Positions 16,937-24,682 of a stretch of DNA of 64,000 nucleotides are shown one piece after another (positions within the stretch are counted from its first letter, which is position 1; each line of letters opens with the position of its first letter). Source of the stretch: Actinoplanes teichomyceticus ATCC 31121 (lineage in GTDB: Bacteria > Actinomycetota > Actinomycetes > Mycobacteriales > Micromonosporaceae). The DNA is taken from contig NZ_CP023865.1 of the NCBI RefSeq assembly GCF_003711105.1, forward strand, positions 4,241,001-4,305,000, read 5' to 3'. Position numbers and translations under genes: made by a program. The notes beneath the pieces are model-generated. The model saw only the letters and a list, made by a program, of their open reading frames with translations, made no database searches and had not been told where the DNA came from.

Positions 16937-16972
16937 GCCGCACGGTCACGTTAGGGTCGGTTGATGGATCCG
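16937..16972 (+). repeat. direct repeat copy 2 (36 bp), overlaps the start codon of the NmrA-like gene
   Basis: Partner of 16888-16923, start to start 49 bp. Contains the ATG at 16964 of the downstream gene. Confidence 0.85.
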
Positions 16973-17773
16973 ATTCTCGTACTGGGTGGCACCGGAACGG
17001 TCGGCAGCCGGGTCGCGGCATTGTTGCGTGACTCCGGCCGGGAGGTCCGGGTGGCGGCCCGTCATGCTGAGCAACGGTTCGATTGGGACGATCCCGGGAC
17101 GTGGACGGGCGCGCTCTCCGGCGTACACGGAATGTTTCTGCTCCTGCCGGATCAAACCGGATTGCCGCCGGAATTCCTTGCCGCGGCGCGGCAGGCGGGG
17201 GTGCGGCGGGTGGTGCTGCATTCGGATCGCGGCCTCGAGGTGATGGGCAACGCCCATCTGCAGAGCGCCGAGCGTGACGTACGCGAAAGCGGCCTGGACT
17301 GGACCATCGTCCGCCCCGACTGGTTCCACCAGGATTTCGAAACCTTCTTCCGGCCGGCGGTCATGGCCGGGCGGCTCGCTCTTCCGGTGCCGGCCGCCCG
17401 GCAGGGTTTCATCGACGCCGGCGACATCGCGGCGGTCGAGGTAGCCGCATTGACCAGCGACGATCTGATTGGTGAACTGGTCGAGATCACCGGCCCGCGG
17501 TCGATCTCGTTCGGCGAGGCGGTCGGCGAGATCTCCCGCGCCACCGGACGGGAGATCGTCTTCGACGGCAGCCCGGAGGCGTACCGGGCCGTGATGCGGT
17601 CCGACGGCCTCCCGGACGAGGTCATCGACATGCTGGTGGCCGGTTTCACGGCTCTGGAGTCGCGCGGCGACACCGTTCCGACCGGCGTGGTGGAGAAGAT
17701 TCTCGGCCGTCCGGGCCTGGACTTCGCCGCCTACGCCACCGCTGCCGCCGCCCGCGGCGTGTGGGCCGGTTGA
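16964..17773 (+). CDS. NAD(P)H-binding (NmrA-like) oxidoreductase
   Basis: A 269-residue atypical SDR. MDPILVLGGTGTVGSRVAALLRDSGREVRVAAR is a GGTGxxG Rossmann motif at residues 9-15. HGMFLLLPDQ, VRRVVLHSDRG, GLDWTIVRPDWFHQDF and GFIDAGDIAAVEVAAL follow in the order seen in NmrA/QOR2-type proteins, which bind NAD(P)H and act as reductases or redox sensors. There is no YxxxK pair. ATG 16964 chosen (TTG precedes it directly). The 5' edge is duplicated upstream (see repeats), suggesting insertion or recombination at this start. Confidence 0.88.
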   Translation: MDPILVLGGTGTVGSRVAALLRDSGREVRVAARHAEQRFDWDDPGTWTGALSGVHGMFLLLPDQTGLPPEFLAAARQAGVRRVVLHSDRGLEVMGNAHLQSAERDVRESGLDWTIVRPDWFHQDFETFFRPAVMAGRLALPVPAARQGFIDAGDIAAVEVAALTSDDLIGELVEITGPRSISFGEAVGEISRATGREIVFDGSPEAYRAVMRSDGLPDEVIDMLVAGFTALESRGDTVPTGVVEKILGRPGLDFAAYATAAAARGVWAG

Positions 17774-17788
17774 GAACTCGGAGAGAAG

Positions 17789-17953
17789 ATGATCGGCGGC
17801 AAGATGTCCGGCGACAAGCTGGAGCGGATGCTGAACGACAACGCCGCTCACGGCTGGCGGCTCGAGACGATCACCTCCGCGGATGTCAAGGGCCGGATCG
17901 GGCCCGGCGGGGTCGAGGGGGTTCTGGTCACGTTCGAGCGCGTACGCCGCTGA
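17789..17953 (+). CDS. DUF4177-like small protein, apparently N-terminally shortened
   Basis: ATG 17789 after GGAGAGAAG gives 54 residues: IGGKMSGDKLERMLNDNAAHGWRLETITSADVKGRIGPGGVEGVLVTFERVRR. The DKLE..LN..A..GW...TSAD....GPGGVEGxxxxFER pattern is that of DUF4177 proteins, but the usual opening beta strand (YEYKVV...) is absent. It lies 15 bp after the NmrA-like gene and could be co-transcribed. Function unknown for the family. Confidence 0.6.
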   Translation: MIGGKMSGDKLERMLNDNAAHGWRLETITSADVKGRIGPGGVEGVLVTFERVRR

Positions 17954-18048
17954 GCGACCGGCGGTGCCCCCGGGCGGCCCGGGGTCACCGCCGCGCACGA
18001 GCGGTCGGCTGCCGCGCGCGCCCGTGTCGGTGACCGCGAAGAAGTCTC

Positions 18049-18351
18049 GGAACCGGCGTCCTGTTCGCGTTCACCCCGCAGATCGAGAAAGCCGTCTACA
18101 GCACCGAGCTGACGGTCGACAACCCCCGGAACCGCGGCGCTGCCTCTGGCCGATCAAGTCGCCGCAGCCCGGGCCGCGCATCCCGCCGGAGACCTTCTTT
18201 CCGTACGACCGGGCGAAGCGACCGCTACCACGCAGGTCGACTTCAGCGGCCCCTCGCGGGACGCCGCGCATCGGCACACGGTCTACGTCGACCCGTACAC
18301 CGCAAGGTCACCGGTCATCCACCCGACGGCGACCGCCACCGGTCCACTTAA
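18049..18351 (+). pseudogene. PepSY-domain membrane protein remnant
   Basis: Reads GTGVLFAFTPQIEKAVYSTELTVDNP, then, after skipping one C in a CCCCC run near 18124, GTAALPLADQVAAARAAHPAGDLLSVRPGEATATTQVDFSGPSRDAAHRHTVYVDPYT. After a missing G it continues GKVTGHPPDGDRHRST and stops. This is the periplasmic PepSY portion of PiuB-type PepSY-associated transmembrane proteins (normally over 400 residues with four TM segments). Both flanks and two frames are lost. Confidence 0.6.
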
Positions 18352-18604
18352 CCGCAACCGCAACCGGCCCACCCCACGACAACCGCACCCCCTCGGCGAC
18401 ACAGAGGAATGCCCGCCGATGGAGCGATTCCCGCTCCCGGAAAATCGCCTGCGCCTATGAAACAAATGAAACAGTAACCCGTTGTCACGATCAGGACACA
18501 CCACCGGTTCCGGAACCATTAAAGGATCCTTAAAGCACCTTGAGAATTGTTTGGGAAAACCGAAATGCTGGGCCCACCCCCGTTTCCCCGATGAAGGGTC
18601 CGAC
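18352..18604. other. upstream region of the RICIN/beta-helix enzyme gene
   Basis: No gene. Unusually A/T-rich for this genome around 18455-18580, consistent with a promoter. Contains the perfect 12-bp palindrome GGTTCCGGAACC at 18506-18517 followed by AAGGATCCTT (18522-18531), candidates for operator sequences. Confidence 0.45.
18506..18517. promoter_or_regulatory. 12-bp palindrome upstream of secreted carbohydrate enzyme
   Basis: GGTTCCGGAACC, perfect dyad about 90 bp before the start codon. Might be a LacI- or GntR-type operator; regulator unknown. Confidence 0.35.
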
Positions 18605-20809
18605 ATGTCCGCTTCCAAGCACCGCCGCCCATGGCAGCGGCCCCGCTGGCTCGCCGCCGGCACGATCGCCGTGGTCGCCGCCGGTCTCGGAGTCGCCGGT
18701 GTGACCGATGCGCTCGCCGCGAGCAGCGGCGCCATCGTCAGTTCGGCGAACGGCAAATGCCTCGACGTCACCGACGGCAGCACCGCCAACGGCAACCAGC
18801 CGCAGATGTGGAGTTGCGCCACCGGCCCGAACCAGACCTGGACCCTCGCCGACAACGGTCAGGTACGGGCGCTCGGCAAGTGCCTGGACGTGGCGAACAA
18901 CTCCACCGCCAACGGCGCGACCGTGCACCTGTGGGACTGCTACGACTCCGTGACCACCCAGAAGTGGACCCTGAGCGCGGGGCGCGACCTGGTCAACGTC
19001 GCGGCCGGCAAGTGCCTCGACATCAAGGACAACAACCTGAACGACGGCGCGAAGCTGCAGCTGTGGGACTGCTCCGGCGGCGCCAATCAGAAGTGGACGT
19101 TCTCCGGCAGCGGCAGCGCTCCGACCACGCCGCCGCCGACCGTGCCGGCCAACCCGAACAACCCGGACCTGGGCCCGAACGTCACCGTCTTCGACCCGTC
19201 GATGTCCGCGTCGACCATTCAGAGCAAGCTGAACTCGGTCTTCAACGCCCAGGTCGGCAACCAGTTCGGCAACGCCCGGTACGCGCTGCTGTTCAAGCCG
19301 GGCAGCTACGCCAACGACGTCAACGTCGGCTTCTTCACCCAGGTCGCCGGGCTCGGCCTGACCCCGGACCAGGTGAACATCAACGGTCACGTGCACGTCG
19401 AGGCGGACTGGTGGCCGGACGGCTCGCAGAACGCCACGCAGAACTTCTGGCGCTCCGCCGAGGGGCTGTCGGTGACCCCGGGCGACGGGCAGGACCGCTG
19501 GGCGGTGTCGCAGGCGGCGCCGTACCGCCGGATGCACGTCCGCGGTAATCTCGAGCTCTCCGACGGCGGCTGGTCCTCCGGCGGCTTCATCGCCGACTCC
19601 AAGATCGACGGGCAGATTCGGTCCGGTACGCAGCAGCAGTTCCTGACCCGCAACTCGGCGATGTCCAGCTGGAGCGGCTCTAACTGGAACCAGGTGTTCG
19701 TCGGCTCGACCGGCGCGCCGGCGCAGAGTTTCCCGACACCGCCGTACACCACGGTCGGCTCGACCCCGACGATCGCCGAGAAACCCTACCTGTACGTCGA
19801 CGCGACCGGCGCGTACCGGGTGTTCGTCCCGGCGCTGCGCAGCAACGCCACCGGCACCACCTGGGCCGGCGGCAACCCGGCCGGCACCTCGCTGCCGATC
19901 AGCAGCTTCCACGTGGTCAAGTCCGGCGACACCGCGGCGAGCATCAACGCGGCCCTGGCCGCCGGCAAGAACCTGCTGGTCACCCCGGGCGTGTACCACC
20001 TCAACCAGACGCTGAACGTCAACCGCGCCGGCACCGTCGTGCTCGGACTGGGCCTGGCCACGTTCGTGCCGGACGGCGGCGTCGACGCGATGCACGTCGC
20101 CGACGTCGACGGGGTACGGATCGCCGGGCTGCTGTTCGACGCGGGCACCACCAACTCCACCACCCTGCTGCAGGTCGGCCCGACCGGCTCCGACGCCTCG
20201 CACGCGGGCAATCCGACCGTGCTGTCCGACGTGTTCGTCCGCGTCGGGGGCGCGATCGCCGGCAAGGCCACGGTGAGTGTGCAGATCAACAGCGACAACG
20301 TGATCGGCGACCACGCCTGGATCTGGCGGGCCGACCACGGCAACGGCGGCACGGTCGGCTGGAGCGTCAACACCGGCCGCAACGGTTTGATCGTCAACGG
20401 CGACAACGTGACGTTCTACGGCCTGTTCGTCGAGCACTATCAGCAATATCAGACGATCTGGAACGGCAACGGCGGCCGCACCTACTTCTACCAGAACGAG
20501 ATGCCGTACGACCCGCCGAACCAGGCGGCCTACTCGAACGGGTCCACCCCGGGGTGGGCGGCGTACAAGGTGGCCGACTCGGTGACCAGCCACGAGGCGT
20601 GGGGGCTGGGCAGCTACTGCTACTTCAACGTGAACCCGTCGGTGGTCAACGCCCGGGCGTTCGAGGCGCCGGCGGTCACCGGCGTCCGGTTCCACGACAT
20701 GGTTACCGTCTCGCTCGGCGGCACCGGCACGATCAGCCACGTCATCAACACCACCGGTGCGGCCGTGAACAGCGGCCACCAGGTCACGTACCTGACCACC
20801 GGCCCGTGA
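18605..20809 (+). CDS. secreted RICIN-lectin + beta-helix carbohydrate-active protein (often labelled 'adenylyl cyclase')
   Basis: A 734-residue exported protein. ATG 18605 gives a signal peptide (RPRWLAAGTIAVVAAGLGVAGVTDALA). A beta-trefoil RICIN lectin follows (about residues 38-172; repeats GKCLDVTDGSTANGNQPQMWSC, GKCLDVANNSTANGATVHLWDC and GKCLDIKDNNLNDGAKLQLWDC, each with a QxW), then a PTTPPPTVPANPNNP linker. The long C-terminal module (FDPSMSASTIQSKLNSVFNAQ...ALLFKPGSYANDVNVGFFTQVAGLGLTPD...EHYQQYQTIWNGNGGRTYFYQNEMPYDPPNQAAY) has the pectate-lyase/GH55-like right-handed beta-helix look. Homologues are commonly but wrongly annotated as adenylyl cyclase. The likely role is binding and cleaving an extracellular polysaccharide such as beta-1,3-glucan; substrate is inference. 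Confidence 0.85.
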   Translation: MSASKHRRPWQRPRWLAAGTIAVVAAGLGVAGVTDALAASSGAIVSSANGKCLDVTDGSTANGNQPQMWSCATGPNQTWTLADNGQVRALGKCLDVANNSTANGATVHLWDCYDSVTTQKWTLSAGRDLVNVAAGKCLDIKDNNLNDGAKLQLWDCSGGANQKWTFSGSGSAPTTPPPTVPANPNNPDLGPNVTVFDPSMSASTIQSKLNSVFNAQVGNQFGNARYALLFKPGSYANDVNVGFFTQVAGLGLTPDQVNINGHVHVEADWWPDGSQNATQNFWRSAEGLSVTPGDGQDRWAVSQAAPYRRMHVRGNLELSDGGWSSGGFIADSKIDGQIRSGTQQQFLTRNSAMSSWSGSNWNQVFVGSTGAPAQSFPTPPYTTVGSTPTIAEKPYLYVDATGAYRVFVPALRSNATGTTWAGGNPAGTSLPISSFHVVKSGDTAASINAALAAGKNLLVTPGVYHLNQTLNVNRAGTVVLGLGLATFVPDGGVDAMHVADVDGVRIAGLLFDAGTTNSTTLLQVGPTGSDASHAGNPTVLSDVFVRVGGAIAGKATVSVQINSDNVIGDHAWIWRADHGNGGTVGWSVNTGRNGLIVNGDNVTFYGLFVEHYQQYQTIWNGNGGRTYFYQNEMPYDPPNQAAYSNGSTPGWAAYKVADSVTSHEAWGLGSYCYFNVNPSVVNARAFEAPAVTGVRFHDMVTVSLGGTGTISHVINTTGAAVNSGHQVTYLTTGP

Positions 20810-20811
20810 CG

Positions 20812-20851
20812 ACGTGCCCGGGAGCGCAAGCCCCAGCGCTCCCAGGCACGT
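20812..20851 (+). terminator. hairpin terminator after the RICIN/beta-helix gene
   Basis: A 16-bp stem with one mismatch: ACGTGCCCGGGAGCGC paired with GCGCTCCCAGGCACGT, loop AAGCCCCA. Begins 3 bp after the stop codon. Confidence 0.8.
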
Positions 20852-20921
20852 CCCCGGCCACGGGGCGGCGCGGAGCCGGGCATGGAGGCCGCCGCCCCCG
20901 GCTGTGGCGGCACCGCCGGGT

Positions 20922-21125
20922 CTAGGGACGTTTCTTCCGCGTCCAGATCATGTGGACGGCGCAGAGGGCCAGCATGAGGACGGCGACGGCGGTCCAGGCC
21001 CAGCGGGCGAAGGGCTGGTCGGCCAGGACAGCACGGATGCCGGCCAGGACGGCAAGCGCCAGCGGGCCCAAGCCGAACCACTCGGAGTGATCGGAGAAGG
21101 CCAGGTCCTTCAGCGCCTGCCGCAT
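20922..21125 (-). CDS. small membrane protein (67 aa)
   Basis: MRQALKDLAFSDHSEWFGLGPLALAVLAGIRAVLADQPFARWAWTAVAVLMLALCAVHMIWTRKKRP. Two hydrophobic helices separated by a short polar turn, a basic C-terminal tail (cytoplasmic), no known motif. It lies 37 bp downstream of the SDR gene on the same strand and may be co-transcribed. Confidence 0.6.
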   Translation of the reverse strand: MRQALKDLAFSDHSEWFGLGPLALAVLAGIRAVLADQPFARWAWTAVAVLMLALCAVHMIWTRKKRP

Positions 21126-21162
21126 GCGACCAGTCTAGATCGGATCGGCCGGGCTCCACAGA

Positions 21163-21897
21163 TCACAGCCGGAGCAGCCCGCCATCGACCACGAACTGGG
21201 CGCCCGTGACGTAGGAGGCGTCGTCGGAGAGCAGGAACAGGGCCACTGCGGCCACCTCGTCGGGTGTGCCGACCCGGCCCAGCGGTACCTTCTCCAGCAG
21301 GGCCGATTCGAACCCGGCGCGCTGTTCCTCGGTCATGAAGTGCCGGAAGTTGGTGTCGGTAGCGCCCGGAACGAGCACGTTCACCCGGATGCCGCGCGGG
21401 GCCAGCTCGGCGGACCAGGAACGCGCGGCGGCCACCTGCGCGGCCTTGGTGGCCGCGTAGACGCTGGTCATCGGTGCGCCCTCGTAGGTGGACGTGGACG
21501 AGGTCACCACCACCGAGGCGCCTTCGGCCAGGTACGGCGACAGTCGCGCCAGCTGCAACGCGGGGGCCCGCACGTTGACCGCCATCATGGCGTCGAACAG
21601 GGCGGCGTCGGTGTCCTCCAGCGGACCGACCGCCGCGTACCCGGCGTTGAGCCACAGCCCGTGGAGGTCATCGCCGTCCAACGCCTCAGCGAGCTGGTCC
21701 ACCGCGTGCGGGTCGCCGGCATCGTTGTGCAGTACCCGCGCCGCCGGCAGCTGCCGGCTCACCGCGGCCAGACGTTGCTCATCGGTGCCGGTCACCGTGA
21801 CCCGGCCGCCCTCGGCGGCGATGCGCCGGGCGCCGGCCAGACCGATCCCGCCGCTGCCGCCGGTGACGAGCACGTGCTTACCGTCGAACCTGGCCAT
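21163..21897 (-). CDS. SDR-family oxidoreductase
   Basis: A 244-residue classical SDR. ATG 21897 sits behind GGGGGAGGA, which fixes the start. Motifs: TGGSGGIGLAGARR (cofactor), NAGYAAVG, NVRAPA, catalytic Ser/Tyr/Lys (VVVTSSTSTYEGAPMTSVYAATKAA), PGATDT and the C-terminal SYVTGAQFVVDGG. The substrate is unknown. Followed at 37 bp by a small membrane-protein gene. Confidence 0.92.
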   Translation of the reverse strand: MARFDGKHVLVTGGSGGIGLAGARRIAAEGGRVTVTGTDEQRLAAVSRQLPAARVLHNDAGDPHAVDQLAEALDGDDLHGLWLNAGYAAVGPLEDTDAALFDAMMAVNVRAPALQLARLSPYLAEGASVVVTSSTSTYEGAPMTSVYAATKAAQVAAARSWSAELAPRGIRVNVLVPGATDTNFRHFMTEEQRAGFESALLEKVPLGRVGTPDEVAAVALFLLSDDASYVTGAQFVVDGGLLRL

Positions 21898-22109
21898 CAG
21901 TCCTCCCCCACATCGGCGACACGCAGCCACCACGTTACCGACGGAGCACCGCGAGCCGGCCCGGCGGGCCGGGCCGTCGCGGCCGGCAGCCGGGCGCGGT
22001 AGTGATCCCCCGCTCCCGCGGGCGCGGGTCGGAACGCGGACGCGGACCACCATCCGGTACGTCGGCACAGCGTGCGCCGGCGTGACCACGGCCCGGGAAC
22101 ACAGCGAAC

Positions 22110-22145
22110 GGGGGAGCCCGGCCGATGAGGCGGCCGGACTCCCCC
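22110..22145 (-). terminator. hairpin terminator of the cellulase gene
   Basis: GGGGGAGCCCGGCCG paired with CGGCCGGACTCCCCC around ATGAGG, located about 50 bp downstream of the cellulase stop. Confidence 0.8.
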
Positions 22146-22192
22146 GGGCGGGATTCCCGGCCACCAGGTGCGCCGGGAATCCGCACCGCAGG

Positions 22193-23569
22193 TCAGCTCG
22201 TCGGGAAGTTGTCCGCGGTACGGATGCGGCTGCGGACGAACGCGCCGGACTCGCTGAGCACGCCGGTGCCCGCGTACGTCGAGCCGTTGCAGGTGCCGGA
22301 CCGGAACGCGGCGCTGCCCTCGCCCGCGTCGGAGTAGGTCCAGTTCGCGTAGCTGATCTTCAGCTGGTCCAGCAGGTCGATCCAGGCGGTGCTGCTCGAC
22401 AGGTCGACGGCGCCGCCGCCGGTGGCCGAGACGGTACCGAACTCGCTGACGAACAGCGGCAGCGACGCGGCCGCCTTCTGCACCTCGGCGCGGTAGTTGT
22501 CCTTGTGCGAGGCCGCGTAGAAGTGGAACGCGTACATGATGTTCTGGGCACGCACCGGGTTCGCGATGATCTCCGCGGAGCTCGACCCGTCCGAGACGCC
22601 CAGCGAGGACCAGCCACGGGTGCCGACGATGATCACGGCGTCCGGGTCGTTCGCCCGGATGACCGGGATGACCTGCTCGGCGTAGTTCTTGATGGTGGCC
22701 CAGCTGACGCCGTTCGGCTCGTTGGCGATCTCGTAGATCACGTTTTTCTTGGCGGCGTTGCGGGCCGACACCGACTGGAAGAAGGTCTTCGCCCGGTCCA
22801 GGTTGTAGGTGGGGTCACCCGGGGTGAGCGTGTGGAAGTCGATGACGGCGTAGAGCCCGCGCGCCTCGGCCTGGTCGACCAGGTTGTTCACCTGCGAGGT
22901 GAAGCCGGACGGGTTGGTCTCGTAGCCGCTCTCCTGCACGTACATGGCGATCCGCAGCAGGTCGGCCTGCCAGTCGCCGGCGAGCGCGTCCAGTGAGGCG
23001 CTGTTGTAGCACTTGGCGAACCACTGGAGGCCGTGGGTGCTCATGCCGCGCAGTTGGATCGCCTTGCCGTACTGGTTGCAGAGGTTGACGCCGCAGACAC
23101 GCAGCTGGCCGTTGATGCCGACCGGGGTGCCGCTGGACGGTGGTGTGCTGGACGGCGGCTGCGACGAGGGCGGCGTCGTGGTGCCGCCGCAGGACGCGCC
23201 GTTGATCGTGCAGGCGGTCGGCCGACCGGTGCCGTTGGCGACGAAGCCGAAGGTGGTCGAGGCTCCGGCGGCGATGGTGCCGTTGTGCCCGGCCGGGGTG
23301 AAGGTGTACGTGCTGCCGGACGCCGAGGAGGTGGCGTTCCAGGAGTTGGCGATCGTGGTGCCGGCGGGCAGCGTGAGCTCGACCCGCCAGGTGTTGATGG
23401 TCGAGGCGGTGTTGTTCCGGACCGCGACCTCGCCCTGGTAACCGTTGCTCCAGGAACTGACCACGGTGAAGGCGGCGGTCTCCGCGCTGGCCGGCAGCGC
23501 GGTGATCGTGACGGCGGTAGCCGCTGCGACGGTCAACGCCGCCGCAGCGACAAGTCTCCATCTGCGCAT
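22193..23569 (-). CDS. secreted cellulase: CBM2 + GH5 endoglucanase
   Basis: 458 residues. ATG 23569 (MRRWRLVAAAALTVAAATAVTITALPASA) is a Sec signal peptide. It is followed by a family 2 cellulose-binding module (about 33-135; AFTVVSSWSNGYQGEVAVRNNTASTINTWRVELTLPAGTTIANSWNA), a Pro/Ser linker (PPSSQPPSSTPPSSGTP) and a GH5 catalytic domain. The GH5 acid/base Glu lies in VIYEIANEPNGVSW and the nucleophile Glu in PLFVSEFGTVSATGGG; HTL and the HFYAAS box also match. It should hydrolyse beta-1,4-glucan outside the cell. A canonical CebR operator lies 34 bp upstream, so expression is expected to be released by cellobiose/cello-oligosaccharides. Confidence 0.95.
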   Translation of the reverse strand: MRRWRLVAAAALTVAAATAVTITALPASAETAAFTVVSSWSNGYQGEVAVRNNTASTINTWRVELTLPAGTTIANSWNATSSASGSTYTFTPAGHNGTIAAGASTTFGFVANGTGRPTACTINGASCGGTTTPPSSQPPSSTPPSSGTPVGINGQLRVCGVNLCNQYGKAIQLRGMSTHGLQWFAKCYNSASLDALAGDWQADLLRIAMYVQESGYETNPSGFTSQVNNLVDQAEARGLYAVIDFHTLTPGDPTYNLDRAKTFFQSVSARNAAKKNVIYEIANEPNGVSWATIKNYAEQVIPVIRANDPDAVIIVGTRGWSSLGVSDGSSSAEIIANPVRAQNIMYAFHFYAASHKDNYRAEVQKAAASLPLFVSEFGTVSATGGGAVDLSSSTAWIDLLDQLKISYANWTYSDAGEGSAAFRSGTCNGSTYAGTGVLSESGAFVRSRIRTADNFPTS

Positions 23570-23602
23570 GAAATCGGGGCTCCAGATGTCGGGGGAAGGG
23601 AG

Positions 23603-23616
23603 TGGGAGCGCTCCCA
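23603..23616. promoter_or_regulatory. CebR operator
   Basis: TGGGAGCGCTCCCA, the perfect 14-bp palindrome known as the CebR (LacI family) binding site in actinomycetes, 34 bp upstream of the cellulase ATG. Confidence 0.9.
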
Positions 23617-23740
23617 TGCTGCCGAATCTAATTCCTGACCTTCGATGTCGCAATGGATCACAGGAAAAGGCCGGCGGGACGCGGAAGCCCGGCCTCGGGA
23701 GTTCACTCAGGACCGGGGGGCCAGGCGCTCAGCGGGCACG

Positions 23741-23764
23741 GCCGCCGGGCCAACCCCCGGCGGC
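23741..23764 (-). terminator. hairpin terminator after META-domain gene
   Basis: GCCGCCGGG paired with CCCGGCGGC (loop CCAACC), 9 bp after the META gene stop. No T-run, as usual in this group. Confidence 0.6.
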
Positions 23765-23773
23765 ACGGCGGGC

Positions 23774-24205
23774 TCAGCCGGCGTCCGCCCGCAGGACCAG
23801 CCCCCGGCCGTCCGGGTGGGTCAGCCGCAGGGTGTCCGCCTCGAGCCGGTAGGCGATCTCACCGTGCAGGACATGCCCGACGGCGCTCTCCACCCGCGGG
23901 ACACTGTCACGGCACAGCCGTTTGGTCATGCTGAAGTCGGTGAGCGCGAGAGTCTCGGCGTCGGCGACGACCGCGGACGCGGAGACCCAGTTGCAGGTGT
24001 CGTAACCCTCGACCTCACCCGACGCATGGAAGATCAGGTAGGCGGGGCGGGCGGCCGTCACCGGCGTCACGCCCGCCGGTTCGACGAGCTCGGCGACCAC
24101 CCACCGGGTCTCGGTCAGGGGCGGCGCGGAGGTGGTTGCGGCCGGCAGGCCCGCGCCCGGGGCGGCGAACAACGTCAACGAAGTGATCAACGTCAATATT
24201 GTCAT
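23774..24205 (-). CDS. secreted META-domain (HslJ-like) protein
   Basis: 143 residues. An N-terminal hydrophobic stretch (MTILTLITSLTLFAAPGAGLPAA) acts as a signal peptide. The META fold follows: ETRWVVAELVEPAGVTPV...AYLIFHASGEVEGYDTCNWVSASAVVADAETLALTDFSMTKRLCRD...VGHVLHGEIAYRLEADTLRLTHPDGRGLVLRAD. The GYDTCNW ('G.dgCN') and T...C pairs are family hallmarks. META proteins are exported and linked to stress or heat resistance, but their molecular role is unclear. It stands alone. Confidence 0.85.
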   Translation of the reverse strand: MTILTLITSLTLFAAPGAGLPAATTSAPPLTETRWVVAELVEPAGVTPVTAARPAYLIFHASGEVEGYDTCNWVSASAVVADAETLALTDFSMTKRLCRDSVPRVESAVGHVLHGEIAYRLEADTLRLTHPDGRGLVLRADAG

Positions 24206-24367
24206 AGCGTCATCATGGCCGCCGGACGGTTGTCACGCCACCGGCTGGACAGTCCCGAGCACGCCTGGTGATGATCCCGCCGGCACCGCGGCCACCACGC
24301 CCCGTGGGAGCGGCGGTTCCGTGAAGCCCCGGCCCGGCTCGTCGTCCGGCACCCACCGCGGCACCAG

Positions 24368-24643
24368 CTACCAGTACACCCAGAGGTTCCAGTCGCCGGA
24401 AAGCCAGTCGTGTTCACACGTATAGGTCGTGTAATTCTTCTTCTCCACCAACGCTTTCCCGACCTTCTCGCACTCGCTCTTGTCCCAGAAGTCATCGATG
24501 AACTTGCTGTCGTCCGGCGCTGCCGCGGCAGACCCGATGGCGACTGATGCGGGTGCTGCCTGAGCGGCGGCAGACAGGGAAGCGGCACCTGCGAGCGCGA
24601 CGGCCGCAACGATCCCATGAGCGATGATTTTTCGAGAACGCAT
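24368..24643 (-). CDS. small secreted protein (91 aa), unknown
   Basis: Signal peptide MRSRKIIAHGIVAAVALAGAASLSAAAQA, then a mature chain of about 60 residues (SKFIDDFWDKSECEKVGKALVEKKNYTTYTCEHDWLSGDWNLWVYW) with two Cys that may form a disulfide, and a Trp/Tyr-rich C-terminus. GAGATTGCC-type ribosome binding site upstream (AAAGGAGATTGCC). Resembles small exported Streptomyces proteins of unknown function. Located next to a secreted lectin. Confidence 0.75.
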   Translation of the reverse strand: MRSRKIIAHGIVAAVALAGAASLSAAAQAAPASVAIGSAAAAPDDSKFIDDFWDKSECEKVGKALVEKKNYTTYTCEHDWLSGDWNLWVYW

Positions 24644-24682
24644 GGCAATCTCCTTTCACTCGGAAAACTGCGGCGAACGCCA

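Noticed and set aside
18530..20779. 749-codon minus-strand open frame opposite the RICIN/beta-helix gene
   Set aside because: Val/Arg/Asp-rich antisense translation without any recognisable domain.
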